Made by a program: the position numbers and the translations under genes
In this document: positions 1-6,697 of the stretch, piece after piece
Position numbering within the stretch: position 1 is the stretch's first letter
How the letters are laid out: each line of letters starts with the position of its first letter
Assembly (NCBI GenBank): GCA_030729445.1
Contig: JANQXJ010000036.1
Coordinates: forward strand, 1 to 8,628
Source of the DNA: Limnohabitans sp.
GTDB lineage: Bacteria > Pseudomonadota > Gammaproteobacteria > Burkholderiales > Burkholderiaceae_C
DNA: 8,628 nt
Direction: 5' to 3'
Notes under the pieces: generated by a model
What the model was told of the DNA's origin: nothing
Databases searched by the model: none
What the model saw: the letters and a program-made list of their open reading frames with translations, nothing else

Positions 1-773
1 TGGGTGCGGTGGACGAGCAAATCGCCAAAGAAGCCAAGAAGGCCTTTGACAAGCAGGGTCTGAAGATTGAACTGGGCGTGAAAGTCGGCGAAATCGTCAA
101 CGGCAAGAAGGGCGTCACCGTCAATTACACCAACGCCAAGGGCGAAGCCGTGAAGCTGGACGCCGACAAGCTGATCATCTCGATCGGCCGTGTGCCCAAC
201 ACCATTGGCTTGAACACCGAAGCCGTGGGCCTGCAGCTGGACGAGCGCGGCGCCGTGGTGGTGGACGCCGACTGCAAAACCAACTTGCCTGGCGTGTGGG
301 CGGTGGGTGATGTGGTGCGCGGCCCCATGCTGGCGCACAAGGCGGAAGAAGAGGGCGTGGCGGTGGCCGAGCGCATTGCGGGCCAACACGGGCACGTCAA
401 CTTCAACACGATCCCTTGGGTCATTTACACCAGCCCCGAAATCGCTTGGGTGGGCCGCACCGAGCAGCAGCTCAAGGCCGACGGCGTGGCGTACAAGGCG
501 GGCTCGTTCCCGTTCCTGGCCAACGGACGAGCTCGCGCCTTGGGCGACACGACCGGCATGGTGAAGATGCTGGCCGATGCGACCACCGACGAAATCTTGG
601 GCGTGCACATCGTGGGCCCACAAGCCTCTGAGCTGATCGCCGAGGCCGTGGTGGCCATGGAATTCCGCGCCAGCGCCGAAGACATTGCCCGCATCTGCCA
701 CGCGCACCCCAGCTTGAGCGAGTCCACCAAAGAGGCCGCTCTGGCCGTGGACAAGCGCAGCTTGAACTTCTAA
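1..773 (+). CDS. lpdA: Dihydrolipoyl dehydrogenase (E3), C-terminal part; 5' end outside window
   Basis: This is the flavoprotein E3 subunit that reoxidises dihydrolipoyl groups with NAD+, in the cytoplasm, for 2-oxo acid dehydrogenase complexes. About 256 residues are visible, reading from position 3; full-length family members have about 465-480. The fragment begins inside the NAD-binding domain. It contains the second FAD contact motif (LPGVWAVGD, about positions 288-311), then the dimerisation domain, with IYTSPEIAWVG near the domain start and the catalytic pair in HAHPSLSE. The active-site base is the second His (codon at 705), paired with the Glu five residues later. The frame ends at TAA 771-773. 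The zapE gene directly downstream matches the betaproteobacterial odhL-zapE order as I remember it, so I infer that this E3 belongs to the 2-oxoglutarate dehydrogenase operon (sucA-sucB/odhB-odhL). The upstream genes that would prove this are outside the window. The redox-active CxxxxC disulfide region is also outside. Confidence 0.95.
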   Translation, partial: GAVDEQIAKEAKKAFDKQGLKIELGVKVGEIVNGKKGVTVNYTNAKGEAVKLDADKLIISIGRVPNTIGLNTEAVGLQLDERGAVVVDADCKTNLPGVWAVGDVVRGPMLAHKAEEEGVAVAERIAGQHGHVNFNTIPWVIYTSPEIAWVGRTEQQLKADGVAYKAGSFPFLANGRARALGDTTGMVKMLADATTDEILGVHIVGPQASELIAEAVVAMEFRASAEDIARICHAHPSLSESTKEAALAVDKRSLNF

Positions 774-783
774 GACCTTGACG

Positions 784-807
784 CACCCGGCACTGCAGCG
801 CCGGGTG
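784..807 (+). other. Hairpin after lpdA, no T-tract
   Basis: A perfect 8-bp inverted repeat, CACCCGGC (784-791) and GCCGGGTG (800-807), surrounds an 8-base loop. It starts 11 bases after the lpdA stop. No run of T follows, so it is unlikely to terminate alone. It may protect the 3' end of the transcript or help the terminator at 834. Confidence 0.55.
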
Positions 808-833
808 AGTTGGGTTAAAGTTCCGCATCCCTG

Positions 834-862
834 AAAACCCGGGCCTGGTCCCGGGTTTTGTT
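834..862 (+). terminator. Intrinsic terminator between lpdA and zapE
   Basis: A perfect 10-bp stem pairs AAAACCCGGG (834-843) with CCCGGGTTTT (850-859), with a 6-base loop CCTGGT; GTT follows. A-rich and T-rich arms flank a GC core, which is the standard form, and the symmetry means it could work on both strands. It most likely ends the lpdA operon transcript 60-90 bases after the stop codon and 25 bases before the zapE ATG. Confidence 0.75.
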
Positions 863-886
863 ATTGAATTGAAGAGCAAGCCACCC

Positions 887-1984
887 ATGTCCGTTCGTGA
901 AGTTTACGAAGAAGAACTCCAAAAACGGGGCTACCAAAGCGACCCCGCACAATTGCGGGCCATCGAGGCGCTGGAGCGCTGCGCCAGCGAATGGGCGGCG
1001 TACAAGTCCAAGCGTTCGGGCCTGCTGGCCAAGTTCATGAGCCGCCCGGAGATTCCCAAGGGCGTGTACATGTTTGGCGGTGTGGGGCGCGGCAAAAGTT
1101 TTTTGATGGACTGCTTTTTTGCGGCCGTGCCCATCGAGCGCAAAACCCGTCTGCACTTTCACGAATTCATGCGCGAGGTGCACCGCGAACTGTCCGTGAT
1201 CCAAGGCACCGTCAACCCGCTTGATGAGCTGGGCAAACGCATGGCCAAGCGTTACCAGTTGATTTGCTTTGACGAGTTCCATGTGGCCGACATCACCGAC
1301 GCGATGATCTTGCACCGCTTGCTTGTGGCGCTGTTCGACAACGGTGTGGGCTTTGTCACCACCTCCAACTTCGAGCCCGATGGCCTGTACCCCGACGGTC
1401 TGCACCGCGACCGTATATTGCCTGCCATCGCGTTGCTGAACCAGCGCATGCAGGTGCTCAATGTGGACAACGGCACCGACTACCGCCGCCGCACACTGGA
1501 GATGGTCAAGCTCTACCACTCGCCTTTGGGCGAGCAGGCCGATGCCGAGATGAATGACGCCTTCAACCGTCTGGCCACCGGGCCGGACGAAGACCCGGTG
1601 CTGCACATCGAAGCGCGTGAAATCAACGCCAAACGCCGTGCCGGTGATGTGGTCTGGTTCGACTTTCGTGCCATTTGTGGCGGACCGCGCTCGCAAAACG
1701 ACTACCTCGAAATCGCCACCCAGTACCACACCGTGCTGCTGAGCAACGTGCCCCACATGCCTGTGAGCATGGCGTCGGAGGCGCGGCGCTTCACCTGGTT
1801 GATCGACGTGCTGTACGACCGCCGGGTCAAGCTCATCATGTCAGCCGCCGTGCCGCCCGAAGGGCTGTACACCTCGGGCCCCATGTCGCACGAGTTTCCA
1901 CGCACGGTCTCGCGCCTGCACGAAATGCAGTCGAGCGAGTTCCTGGCGCTGGAGCACCGCACTGTGGACACGCACCTCACATGA
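887..1984 (+). CDS. zapE: Cell division protein ZapE (AFG1-like P-loop ATPase)
   Basis: ZapE/AFG1-family ATPase of 365 residues, close to the E. coli protein (about 375). In E. coli, ZapE interacts with FtsZ at the division site and affects Z-ring constriction under some conditions; mitochondrial homologues (AFG1/LACE1) act in protein quality control. The Walker A motif GGVGRGKS is at residues 64-71 and Walker B LICFDE at 125-130. A sensor-1-like VTTSN follows at 157-161, and the family-typical GLHRDRILPAI begins at 171. There is no signal peptide, so it is cytoplasmic or peripheral. The ATG at 887 is preferred, with purine-rich GAAGAG about ten bases upstream; an in-frame TTG at 869 would add only six residues and would sit almost against the terminator. 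The stop overlaps the next start as ATGA, so this is the first gene of a coupled cluster. No convincing promoter is visible between the terminator and the start. Confidence 0.95.
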   Translation: MSVREVYEEELQKRGYQSDPAQLRAIEALERCASEWAAYKSKRSGLLAKFMSRPEIPKGVYMFGGVGRGKSFLMDCFFAAVPIERKTRLHFHEFMREVHRELSVIQGTVNPLDELGKRMAKRYQLICFDEFHVADITDAMILHRLLVALFDNGVGFVTTSNFEPDGLYPDGLHRDRILPAIALLNQRMQVLNVDNGTDYRRRTLEMVKLYHSPLGEQADAEMNDAFNRLATGPDEDPVLHIEAREINAKRRAGDVVWFDFRAICGGPRSQNDYLEIATQYHTVLLSNVPHMPVSMASEARRFTWLIDVLYDRRVKLIMSAAVPPEGLYTSGPMSHEFPRTVSRLHEMQSSEFLALEHRTVDTHLT

Positions 1985-2436
1985 CACGTGGACTTGTGAA
2001 CGTGTGTTTTGGACTGGCCTTGAGTCTCTTGGCGGGCTGGAGCGTTCAAGCCCAAATCGTCCAGGAGCCTTCTGTTTCTGGGGTCGCGCCATCGGGCGGG
2101 GCAGCCACCACAGCCACACCATCGGAAATACGCCCATCAAGTCAGGGCCTGGCCGCCAAACAAGTCGATCTGTCCGAGGCCATTGCCCGCCAACGGCAGG
2201 CACTGGTGGCCCAACGCAATGCCATCACGCAAGCCGAAGCGGCGCAGCAGTCCGCGTGCTGGCAAAAGTTTGCCGTGAATGCTTGTTTGACTGAGGCGCG
2301 TCGCGCCCGCAGGCAAGCACTGGAGCCTCTGAGGCAGCAGGAGCTGGCCCTGAACGCCCAAGAGCGCTTGTGGCGCACCGAGCAGCGCGAGAGGCGACTG
2401 CAGGGCAAACAAACCGAAGGCCGGGACACACCATGA
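1981..2436 (+). CDS. Uncharacterised secreted helical protein with Cys-x8-Cys
   Basis: A 151-residue protein of unknown function; I recall similar proteins in other Burkholderiales but no characterised member. Residues 1-24 look like a Sec signal peptide: Arg3, a hydrophobic core at about 8-20, and a likely signal peptidase I cut after VQA at residue 24. No lipobox Cys is present, so it should be soluble in the periplasm. Residues 25-58 are Ser/Thr/Ala/Pro-rich and probably a flexible linker. Residues 60-145 are rich in Gln, Ala, Arg and Glu and are probably helical or coiled coil. Two cysteines in this part, Cys93 and Cys102, are eight residues apart and could form a disulfide in the oxidising periplasm. 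The ATG at 1981 overlaps the zapE stop (ATGA), and the stop overlaps the next gene in the same way. The start sits well because it places the signal peptide exactly at the N-terminus. The same frame is open upstream across zapE, but that part is shadow. Confidence 0.8.
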   Translation: MTRGLVNVCFGLALSLLAGWSVQAQIVQEPSVSGVAPSGGAATTATPSEIRPSSQGLAAKQVDLSEAIARQRQALVAQRNAITQAEAAQQSACWQKFAVNACLTEARRARRQALEPLRQQELALNAQERLWRTEQRERRLQGKQTEGRDTP

Positions 2437-2675
2437 GCGTGGACAAGCCCAGCGATGCGAACCCAAGCGCTGCGATGGATTTGCACTCCCCACAGCGCCA
2501 GCTGATCGAGTGGCAAATCGAGCACGCCGACCTGGACGCGCTGATTGACCAAGCCGCAGCAGCGCCTGGGCACCTGGACGAGTTGCGCCTGCGCCGCATG
2601 AAAAAGCGACGCCTGGCCTTGCGAGACCAGATGGCCAGCCTGCAAGCGCAGTTGGCGCCCAAGGAGCCCGCTTGA
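2433..2675 (+). CDS. Small DUF465/YdcH-like protein
   Basis: An 80-residue cytoplasmic protein without signal or membrane segment. After an unstructured N-terminus (about 1-18) it has two predicted helices. The second contains the basic LRLRRMKKRRLALRDQ stretch (residues 51-66), which resembles the LKK-KL-LKDE core of DUF465 (YdcH) proteins. The first helix, around EWQIEHADLDALIDQAA, fits the family's H-x-x-L-D-x-x-I pattern. No molecular function is established for the family that I can name with confidence. The ATG at 2433 overlaps the preceding stop (ATGA), and its own stop overlaps the TTG of the helicase gene, so it is translationally tied to both neighbours. An upstream in-frame extension to 2370 lies wholly inside the previous gene and lacks family similarity, so I reject it. 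Confidence 0.8.
   Translation: MSVDKPSDANPSAAMDLHSPQRQLIEWQIEHADLDALIDQAAAAPGHLDELRLRRMKKRRLALRDQMASLQAQLAPKEPA
2661..2666 (+). promoter_or_regulatory. Shine-Dalgarno AAGGAG for the TTG start of yoaA
   Basis: AAGGAG ends five bases before TTG 2672 and lies inside the last codons of the DUF465-like gene. It is the strongest ribosome site in the cluster and decides the non-ATG start of the helicase. Confidence 0.75.
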
Positions 2676-4810
2676 ATTTGCTCGACCAGCGGGTGGCCGA
2701 AACCCTGTCCATTCACGGGGTGCTCGCTCAAAAGGTGCCCGGTTTTCAGCCCCGGCAAGGCCAGACCGACATGGCCATGGCCGTGAGCCGCACGGTGCAT
2801 GATGGCGGCCAGCTGGTGGTGGAGGCGGGCACAGGCACGGGCAAAACCTATGCTTACCTGGTGCCGGTTTTGCTCAGCGGCCAGCGGGCGCTGGTGTCCA
2901 CTGCCACCAAGGCACTGCAAGACCAATTGTTTTCACGCGACATCCCGCGCCTGGTCGAGGTGCTGGGTTTGCCCATTCGTGTGGCCTTGCTCAAGGGTCG
3001 ATCCAACTACCTGTGCTTGCACCGCATGGAGCAAGCCCGGCACAGCCCCGAGTCGGCCCAGCCTGGAGCACAAAAGGCCTTGGCCAAGATCGAGACTTGG
3101 GCGCAGTCCACCCGCACGGGCGACATGGCCGAGCTGACCGGCCTGGACGAGCGCTCTTCTTTGTGGCCACTGGTCACCTCCACCCGCGACAACTGCCTGG
3201 GATCGACTTGCCCGCGCTACCGTGCTTGCCATGTGAACCTGGCCCGCAAAGAAGCCATGGCCTCGGATGTGGTGGTCATCAACCACCATTTGTTTTTTGC
3301 CGATCTGTCGGTGCGCGAGTCGGGTGTAGCCGAGTTGCTGCCCACGGTGCGGGTGACCGTGTTCGACGAGGCCCACCAGCTCAACGAGATCGGGGTCAAC
3401 TTTTTGGGCAAGCAACTGTCCACAGTGCAATTGCACGAGTTGGTGCGCGATGTGTTGGCCACAGGTTTGCAATTGGCGCGAGGTCTCGTCGATTGGCAGG
3501 CCCTGAGCGCAGGCCTTGAAAAAGCCGCCCGCGATTGGCGACTGGCCGCTGGCATGCACCGCGGCTCGGTGCGCTTGCGCTGGAGCGAGCAACACCCCGA
3601 GGGTGTGGAGCCCAGCGAATGGGACGCGGCTTTGCAGGCGGTGACTCAGGCGCTGGCCCATTTGCAAAATGGCCTGGACATGGTCAGCGAGCTGGCCCCG
3701 GATTTTCAACGCTTGGGCGACCGCACCCGGGAACTGTTGCAGCGAGCGGCCTTGTTTGCCGACACCCCCAACCCCGAGGGCGTGCGCTGGGCCGAGGTCA
3801 GTGCGCAGCTGCGCCTGATCGAGTCGCCTCTGGACATTGCACAGGCCTTTTCTGCCTTGACCCGTCCGGTTTCAGCTGTGCCACCCGAAGATGCCGACTC
3901 AGGCGCTGCCCTGGGCCCAGATGTCGATCCCGATTCGATCGAGGCCTTGATGGCCGGAGATCCACGACGCGCGGTGAGCGACGCCATGGCAGGGCCAGCG
4001 GGTGGCGTGGGCCAGCGGGCCTGGATTTTCACCTCCGCCACTTTGGGCGATGAGCCGAGTTTGCGCTGGTTCACCGAGCCTTGTGGCCTGAGCTCGGCCG
4101 AAGTCATGCAGGTGGACAGCCCTTTTGACTATGCCCAGCAATCGGCCTTGTATGTGCCGCCTCACCTGCCGCGACCGGGTGACCCGGCTCATGCCCGACA
4201 GGTGGCCGCTTTGGTGCTTGAGGCGCTGACTATTTTGGGAGGCCGAACGCTGGTGTTGACCACCACCTTGAACGCCATGCGCAGCATTGGCGAGCAGCTG
4301 CAAGCGCAGTGCGAAGGTGGTGTCGAGGTACTGGTGCAGGGCCAAAGCCCCAAGCGCCGTTTGATGGAACGCTTTCGCGAAGGCGGCGGATTGGGCGATG
4401 CGCAGGGCCGCTCGGGTTGTGTTTTGGTGGCTTCGGCCTCATTTTGGGAAGGTTTTGATGTGCCAGGCGACGCATTGCAGCTGGTGGTCATTGACAAGCT
4501 GCCGTTTCCGCCGCCGGGTGACCCGCTGTTCGAGGCACGCAGCCAGCGCATCACGCAGCAGGGCAAAAGCGCATTTGCCGACCACGCTTTGCCCGAGGCG
4601 GCGGTGTCACTCAAACAAGGGGCGGGGCGATTGATCAGAAGCGAAACCGATCGTGGGATTTTGGTGGTCTGTGACAACCGGCTCAGCACCATGTCCTATG
4701 GTCGACGCCTGGTGCGGGGCTTGCCCGACATGCGCCGCTTGGAAGACCATGCGGCTTTTTTGCATGCGCTGCGTCAGCTCACCACAGTCGCCACCAACTG
4801 TTTGCCTTAA
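2672..4810 (+). CDS. yoaA: YoaA/DinG-family ATP-dependent DNA helicase with 4Fe-4S domain
   Basis: A superfamily 2, XPD-like 5'-3' DNA helicase of 712 residues. Walker A EAGTGTGKT is at 51-59, preceded by a Q-motif-like FQPRQGQ at 25-31. Four cysteines suitable for a 4Fe-4S cluster are Cys115, Cys175, Cys180 and Cys186. The DEAH box is at 232-235, TSAT at 454-457, FWEGFD at 591-596 and arginine-finger motif VI QGAGRLIR at 649-656. Stretches such as ALLKGRSNYLCL, WPLVTSTRDNCLGS and VVINHHLFFADL resemble E. coli YoaA more than DinG. E. coli YoaA binds the Pol III chi subunit (HolC) and helps repair damaged forks; the same role here is inference. It is longer than E. coli YoaA (about 636), partly through an Ala/Gly/Asp-rich insert at about 398-449. 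The TTG start overlaps the previous stop (TTGA) and has AAGGAG upstream. The 3' end overlaps bamD on the other strand. Many annotations would call it dinG. Confidence 0.93.
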   Translation: MNLLDQRVAETLSIHGVLAQKVPGFQPRQGQTDMAMAVSRTVHDGGQLVVEAGTGTGKTYAYLVPVLLSGQRALVSTATKALQDQLFSRDIPRLVEVLGLPIRVALLKGRSNYLCLHRMEQARHSPESAQPGAQKALAKIETWAQSTRTGDMAELTGLDERSSLWPLVTSTRDNCLGSTCPRYRACHVNLARKEAMASDVVVINHHLFFADLSVRESGVAELLPTVRVTVFDEAHQLNEIGVNFLGKQLSTVQLHELVRDVLATGLQLARGLVDWQALSAGLEKAARDWRLAAGMHRGSVRLRWSEQHPEGVEPSEWDAALQAVTQALAHLQNGLDMVSELAPDFQRLGDRTRELLQRAALFADTPNPEGVRWAEVSAQLRLIESPLDIAQAFSALTRPVSAVPPEDADSGAALGPDVDPDSIEALMAGDPRRAVSDAMAGPAGGVGQRAWIFTSATLGDEPSLRWFTEPCGLSSAEVMQVDSPFDYAQQSALYVPPHLPRPGDPAHARQVAALVLEALTILGGRTLVLTTTLNAMRSIGEQLQAQCEGGVEVLVQGQSPKRRLMERFREGGGLGDAQGRSGCVLVASASFWEGFDVPGDALQLVVIDKLPFPPPGDPLFEARSQRITQQGKSAFADHALPEAAVSLKQGAGRLIRSETDRGILVVCDNRLSTMSYGRRLVRGLPDMRRLEDHAAFLHALRQLTTVATNCLP

Positions 4811-5585
4811 CCTTGCCTTCCGGTTTTAGATAGGCCGATTCAGGAAAGTTTGTGGCTAACACACGCTTGGCATCGTCGCGCAGTGTGCTCATACCCATGG
4901 CGTCGTAAGAAGTGACCAAAATCGCCAGCGCTTCCTCAAGGGCGGGCACATTTTGGTAATCGGCAATCGCCTGCTGCGCCCGGTTGATAGCGGCCACATG
5001 CGCCCCCCGGCTGGCGTAGTACCGGGCCACATGCACTTCATAGGCGGCCAGCGAGTTGACGATGTGTGTCATGCGCTGGCGTGCATCGGCGCTGTATTTG
5101 GACTCTGGAAAGCGTGTGCTCAGCTCGCGAAACGCTTCAAACGAGTCTTTGGCGGCCTTTTGATCGCGCTCCGACAGGTCTTGCCGTGTGAGGAACGAGA
5201 ACATGCCCAGGTTGTCGTTGAAGTTGACCAGACCTTTGAGGTAGAGCGCGTAGTCAATGGCTGGGCTGGTGGGGTGCAGGCGGATGAAGCGGTCCAGCGT
5301 GGCCACGGCCTGGATTTTGTCGCCAGTTTTGTACTGGGCAAATGCCTTGTCTAGCTGGGCTTGCTGGGCCAGCGCGGTGCCAGCTGCGCGGCCTTCAAGT
5401 TTTTCGTAGTAAGAAATGGCCTTGTCCCAGGCTCCGGCCTTGGCCTCATCACCGGCTTCACTGTAGATTTTTTCAGGGGTCCAACCCGCCGTGGGATCCT
5501 TAGGGGTGTTCGCACAGCCGCTCAGAAGGAGTCCTGTGGCCAAAACCAAGCCGACTGGAACCATCGATAATCTGAAGCTTTGCAT
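4779..5585 (-). CDS. bamD: Outer membrane assembly lipoprotein BamD (ComL/YfiO)
   Basis: BamD is the essential lipoprotein partner of BamA in the machine that inserts beta-barrel proteins into the outer membrane; it acts on the periplasmic face. The protein is 268 residues, near the usual 245-270. A lipoprotein signal runs over residues 1-23 with lipobox LLSGC, so Cys24 is lipidated after cleavage. Tetratricopeptide-type helical pairs follow, including WTPEKIYSEAGDEAKAG from 35, HPTSPAIDYALYLKG at 104-118, and RFPESKYSADARQRM at 158-172. The C-terminus SWWRLW fits the Trp-rich end I associate with betaproteobacterial BamD. The ATG at 5585 is chosen because AAGGTGA lies five bases upstream and it gives a normal-length signal; an ATG at 5612 would add nine residues without a ribosome site. 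The gene is divergent from rluD, a common bamD-rluD arrangement, and its last ten codons lie antisense to the end of yoaA. Confidence 0.95.
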   Translation of the reverse strand: MQSFRLSMVPVGLVLATGLLLSGCANTPKDPTAGWTPEKIYSEAGDEAKAGAWDKAISYYEKLEGRAAGTALAQQAQLDKAFAQYKTGDKIQAVATLDRFIRLHPTSPAIDYALYLKGLVNFNDNLGMFSFLTRQDLSERDQKAAKDSFEAFRELSTRFPESKYSADARQRMTHIVNSLAAYEVHVARYYASRGAHVAAINRAQQAIADYQNVPALEEALAILVTSYDAMGMSTLRDDAKRVLATNFPESAYLKPEGKVKANSWWRLW

Positions 5586-5590
5586 CTGTG

Positions 5591-5597
5591 TCACCTT
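5591..5597 (-). promoter_or_regulatory. Shine-Dalgarno AAGGTGA deciding the bamD start
   Basis: Read on the minus strand, AAGGTGA ends five bases before ATG 5585. The upstream in-frame ATG at 5612 has no comparable site, so this element fixes the likely start. Confidence 0.7.
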
Positions 5598-5614
5598 GAT
5601 TGTTGAACCCATTG

Positions 5615-5620
5615 ATTATA
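5615..5620 (-). promoter_or_regulatory. Candidate -10 box TATAAT of the bamD promoter
   Basis: A perfect TATAAT reads on the minus strand about 30 bases upstream of the bamD ATG, which would give a leader of roughly 20-25 bases. No good -35 hexamer is seen at 16-18 bases spacing (best two of six), so the site rests on the -10 match and its location. The expected -35 region would fall over the ATG at 5636 of rluD. Confidence 0.4.
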
Positions 5621-5635
5621 TCGACCGACCCCGAA

Positions 5636-6628
5636 ATGAATGACCCCGGCGAGCTGCCGGAAGATGCCGAGCCCCAGCTGGAATCGTCGCAAGAAGAGGT
5701 GCGCATGGCCGCAGTCCCGGTGGCCATGCATGGTCAGCGACTCGATCGGGTGTTGGCGCAGCTGGTGCCGGAGTTTTCACGCAGTTATTTGCAGCAACTC
5801 ATTGAGCAGGGCGAAGCGCTCATCGATGGCCGTGTCACCACCAAGGTGTCGGCCAAGGTACGGCTGGGGCACCAGCTGCAAATCACCTTGCGGGCCACGC
5901 CACAGTCTCAGGCCTTTGTGCCCGAAGCCATGCTCATTGACGTGGTGTATGAAGACGAGCACCTGCGCGTGATCCACAAACCGGCGGGTCTGGTGGTGCA
6001 TCCGGCCCCTGGCAACTGGCGCGGCACCTTACTCAATGGTTTGTTGGCGCTCGACCCCAAAGCCAGCGAAGTGCCTCGTGCGGGCATTGTGCACCGACTG
6101 GACAAAGACACCAGTGGCTTGATGGTGGTGGCCCGCACGCGCCAGGCCATGGACGCGCTGGTGTCTCAAATTGCGGCGCGTGATGTGCACCGCCAGTACC
6201 TGGCCTTGGCGCACAAAAACTGGAGCGGTGCATCACCGCGCACACTCGAAGCCGCCATTGGCCGAGACCCAGCCAACCGCCTGCGCATGGCCGTGGTGGA
6301 CCTGAGCCATCAGTCGGGCAAAACGGCGGCCACCACCTTCGATTTGTTGGCCCAAGGCGAGCAATGCTGCCTGGTCCAATGCACCTTGCACACCGGGCGT
6401 ACGCACCAAATCCGGGTGCACATGGCGCACCTGGGGCACCCTTTGTTGGGGGATGCCGTCTATGGCGGTTTGCCCTTGGGCGGCATGAGTCGCCAAGCCT
6501 TGCATGCCTGGCGACTGGCTTTTGAGCACCCCATCACCGGAGAGCCCATCGATCTGAGATTGGATTGGCCCGAGGACATGGCCCAGGCCCTGCAAAATTT
6601 GGGCCTCAGTTACAATCTGTCCCCTTGA
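5636..6628 (+). CDS. rluD: 23S rRNA pseudouridine synthase RluD (RluA family)
   Basis: RluD converts three uridines of helix 69 in 23S rRNA (1911, 1915 and 1917 in E. coli numbering) to pseudouridine; in E. coli its loss harms ribosome assembly and growth. With the ATG at 5636 the protein has 330 residues. An N-terminal S4 RNA-binding domain begins at HGQRLDRVLAQL (32-43) and extends to about 90. The catalytic domain has HKPAGLVVHP (114-123), the catalytic Asp156 in HRLDKDTSGL (153-162), and TGRTHQIRVH (253-262), all typical of the RluA family. Residues 1-24 are acidic and probably disordered. A second in-frame ATG at 5705 has a much better ribosome site and gives 307 residues with the S4 domain intact, so the start is open. 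Specificity for helix 69 is inferred from overall similarity and the bamD neighbour. The usual partner pgeF does not follow. Confidence 0.92.
   Translation: MNDPGELPEDAEPQLESSQEEVRMAAVPVAMHGQRLDRVLAQLVPEFSRSYLQQLIEQGEALIDGRVTTKVSAKVRLGHQLQITLRATPQSQAFVPEAMLIDVVYEDEHLRVIHKPAGLVVHPAPGNWRGTLLNGLLALDPKASEVPRAGIVHRLDKDTSGLMVVARTRQAMDALVSQIAARDVHRQYLALAHKNWSGASPRTLEAAIGRDPANRLRMAVVDLSHQSGKTAATTFDLLAQGEQCCLVQCTLHTGRTHQIRVHMAHLGHPLLGDAVYGGLPLGGMSRQALHAWRLAFEHPITGEPIDLRLDWPEDMAQALQNLGLSYNLSP
5691..5699 (+). promoter_or_regulatory. Strong ribosome site for an alternative rluD start at 5705
   Basis: AAGAAGAGG ends five bases before an in-frame ATG at 5705. The upstream ATG at 5636 is preceded only by C-rich sequence. 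This favours a shorter RluD or internal initiation, but the element could also be chance within Glu-rich codons. Confidence 0.45.
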
Positions 6629-6652
6629 AGCGACGCTGAAGCCCTTTGGGCC

Positions 6653-6676
6653 GAGCCCAGTTCTGGGGCTCTTTTT
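6653..6676 (+). terminator. Intrinsic terminator after rluD
   Basis: GAGCCC (6653-6658) pairs with GGGCTC (6666-6671), with possible extra CAG/CTG pairing inside if one G bulges; five T follow (6672-6676). It starts 25 bases after the rluD stop and most likely ends its transcript. Confidence 0.75.
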
Positions 6677-6697
6677 CAGTGAACAGTTTCATTTCGA

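Noticed and set aside
815..1756. Minus-strand open frame of 313 codons opposite zapE
   Set aside because: It lies antisense to a confidently identified gene, has no ribosome site or family motif, and its His/Gln/Val-rich content is the usual complement of GC-rich coding sequence.
1675..1980. Upstream extension of the secreted protein frame into zapE
   Set aside because: The ATG at 1981 starts a proper signal peptide and overlaps the zapE stop; the extension would bury the signal and is pure overlap with zapE.
2137..2926. Several overlapping minus-strand open frames (191-233 codons)
   Set aside because: They are antisense to the secreted protein, DUF465 and helicase genes, overlap each other in different frames, and show no recognisable motif.
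2933..3709. Minus-strand open frame of 258 codons opposite the helicase
   Set aside because: The plus strand carries conserved helicase and Fe-S motifs over the same bases; the antisense product is Gln/His-rich shadow.
5566..5571. GATAAT as a -10 box for rluD
   Set aside because: It lies inside the bamD signal-peptide codons and has no -35 partner at proper spacing.
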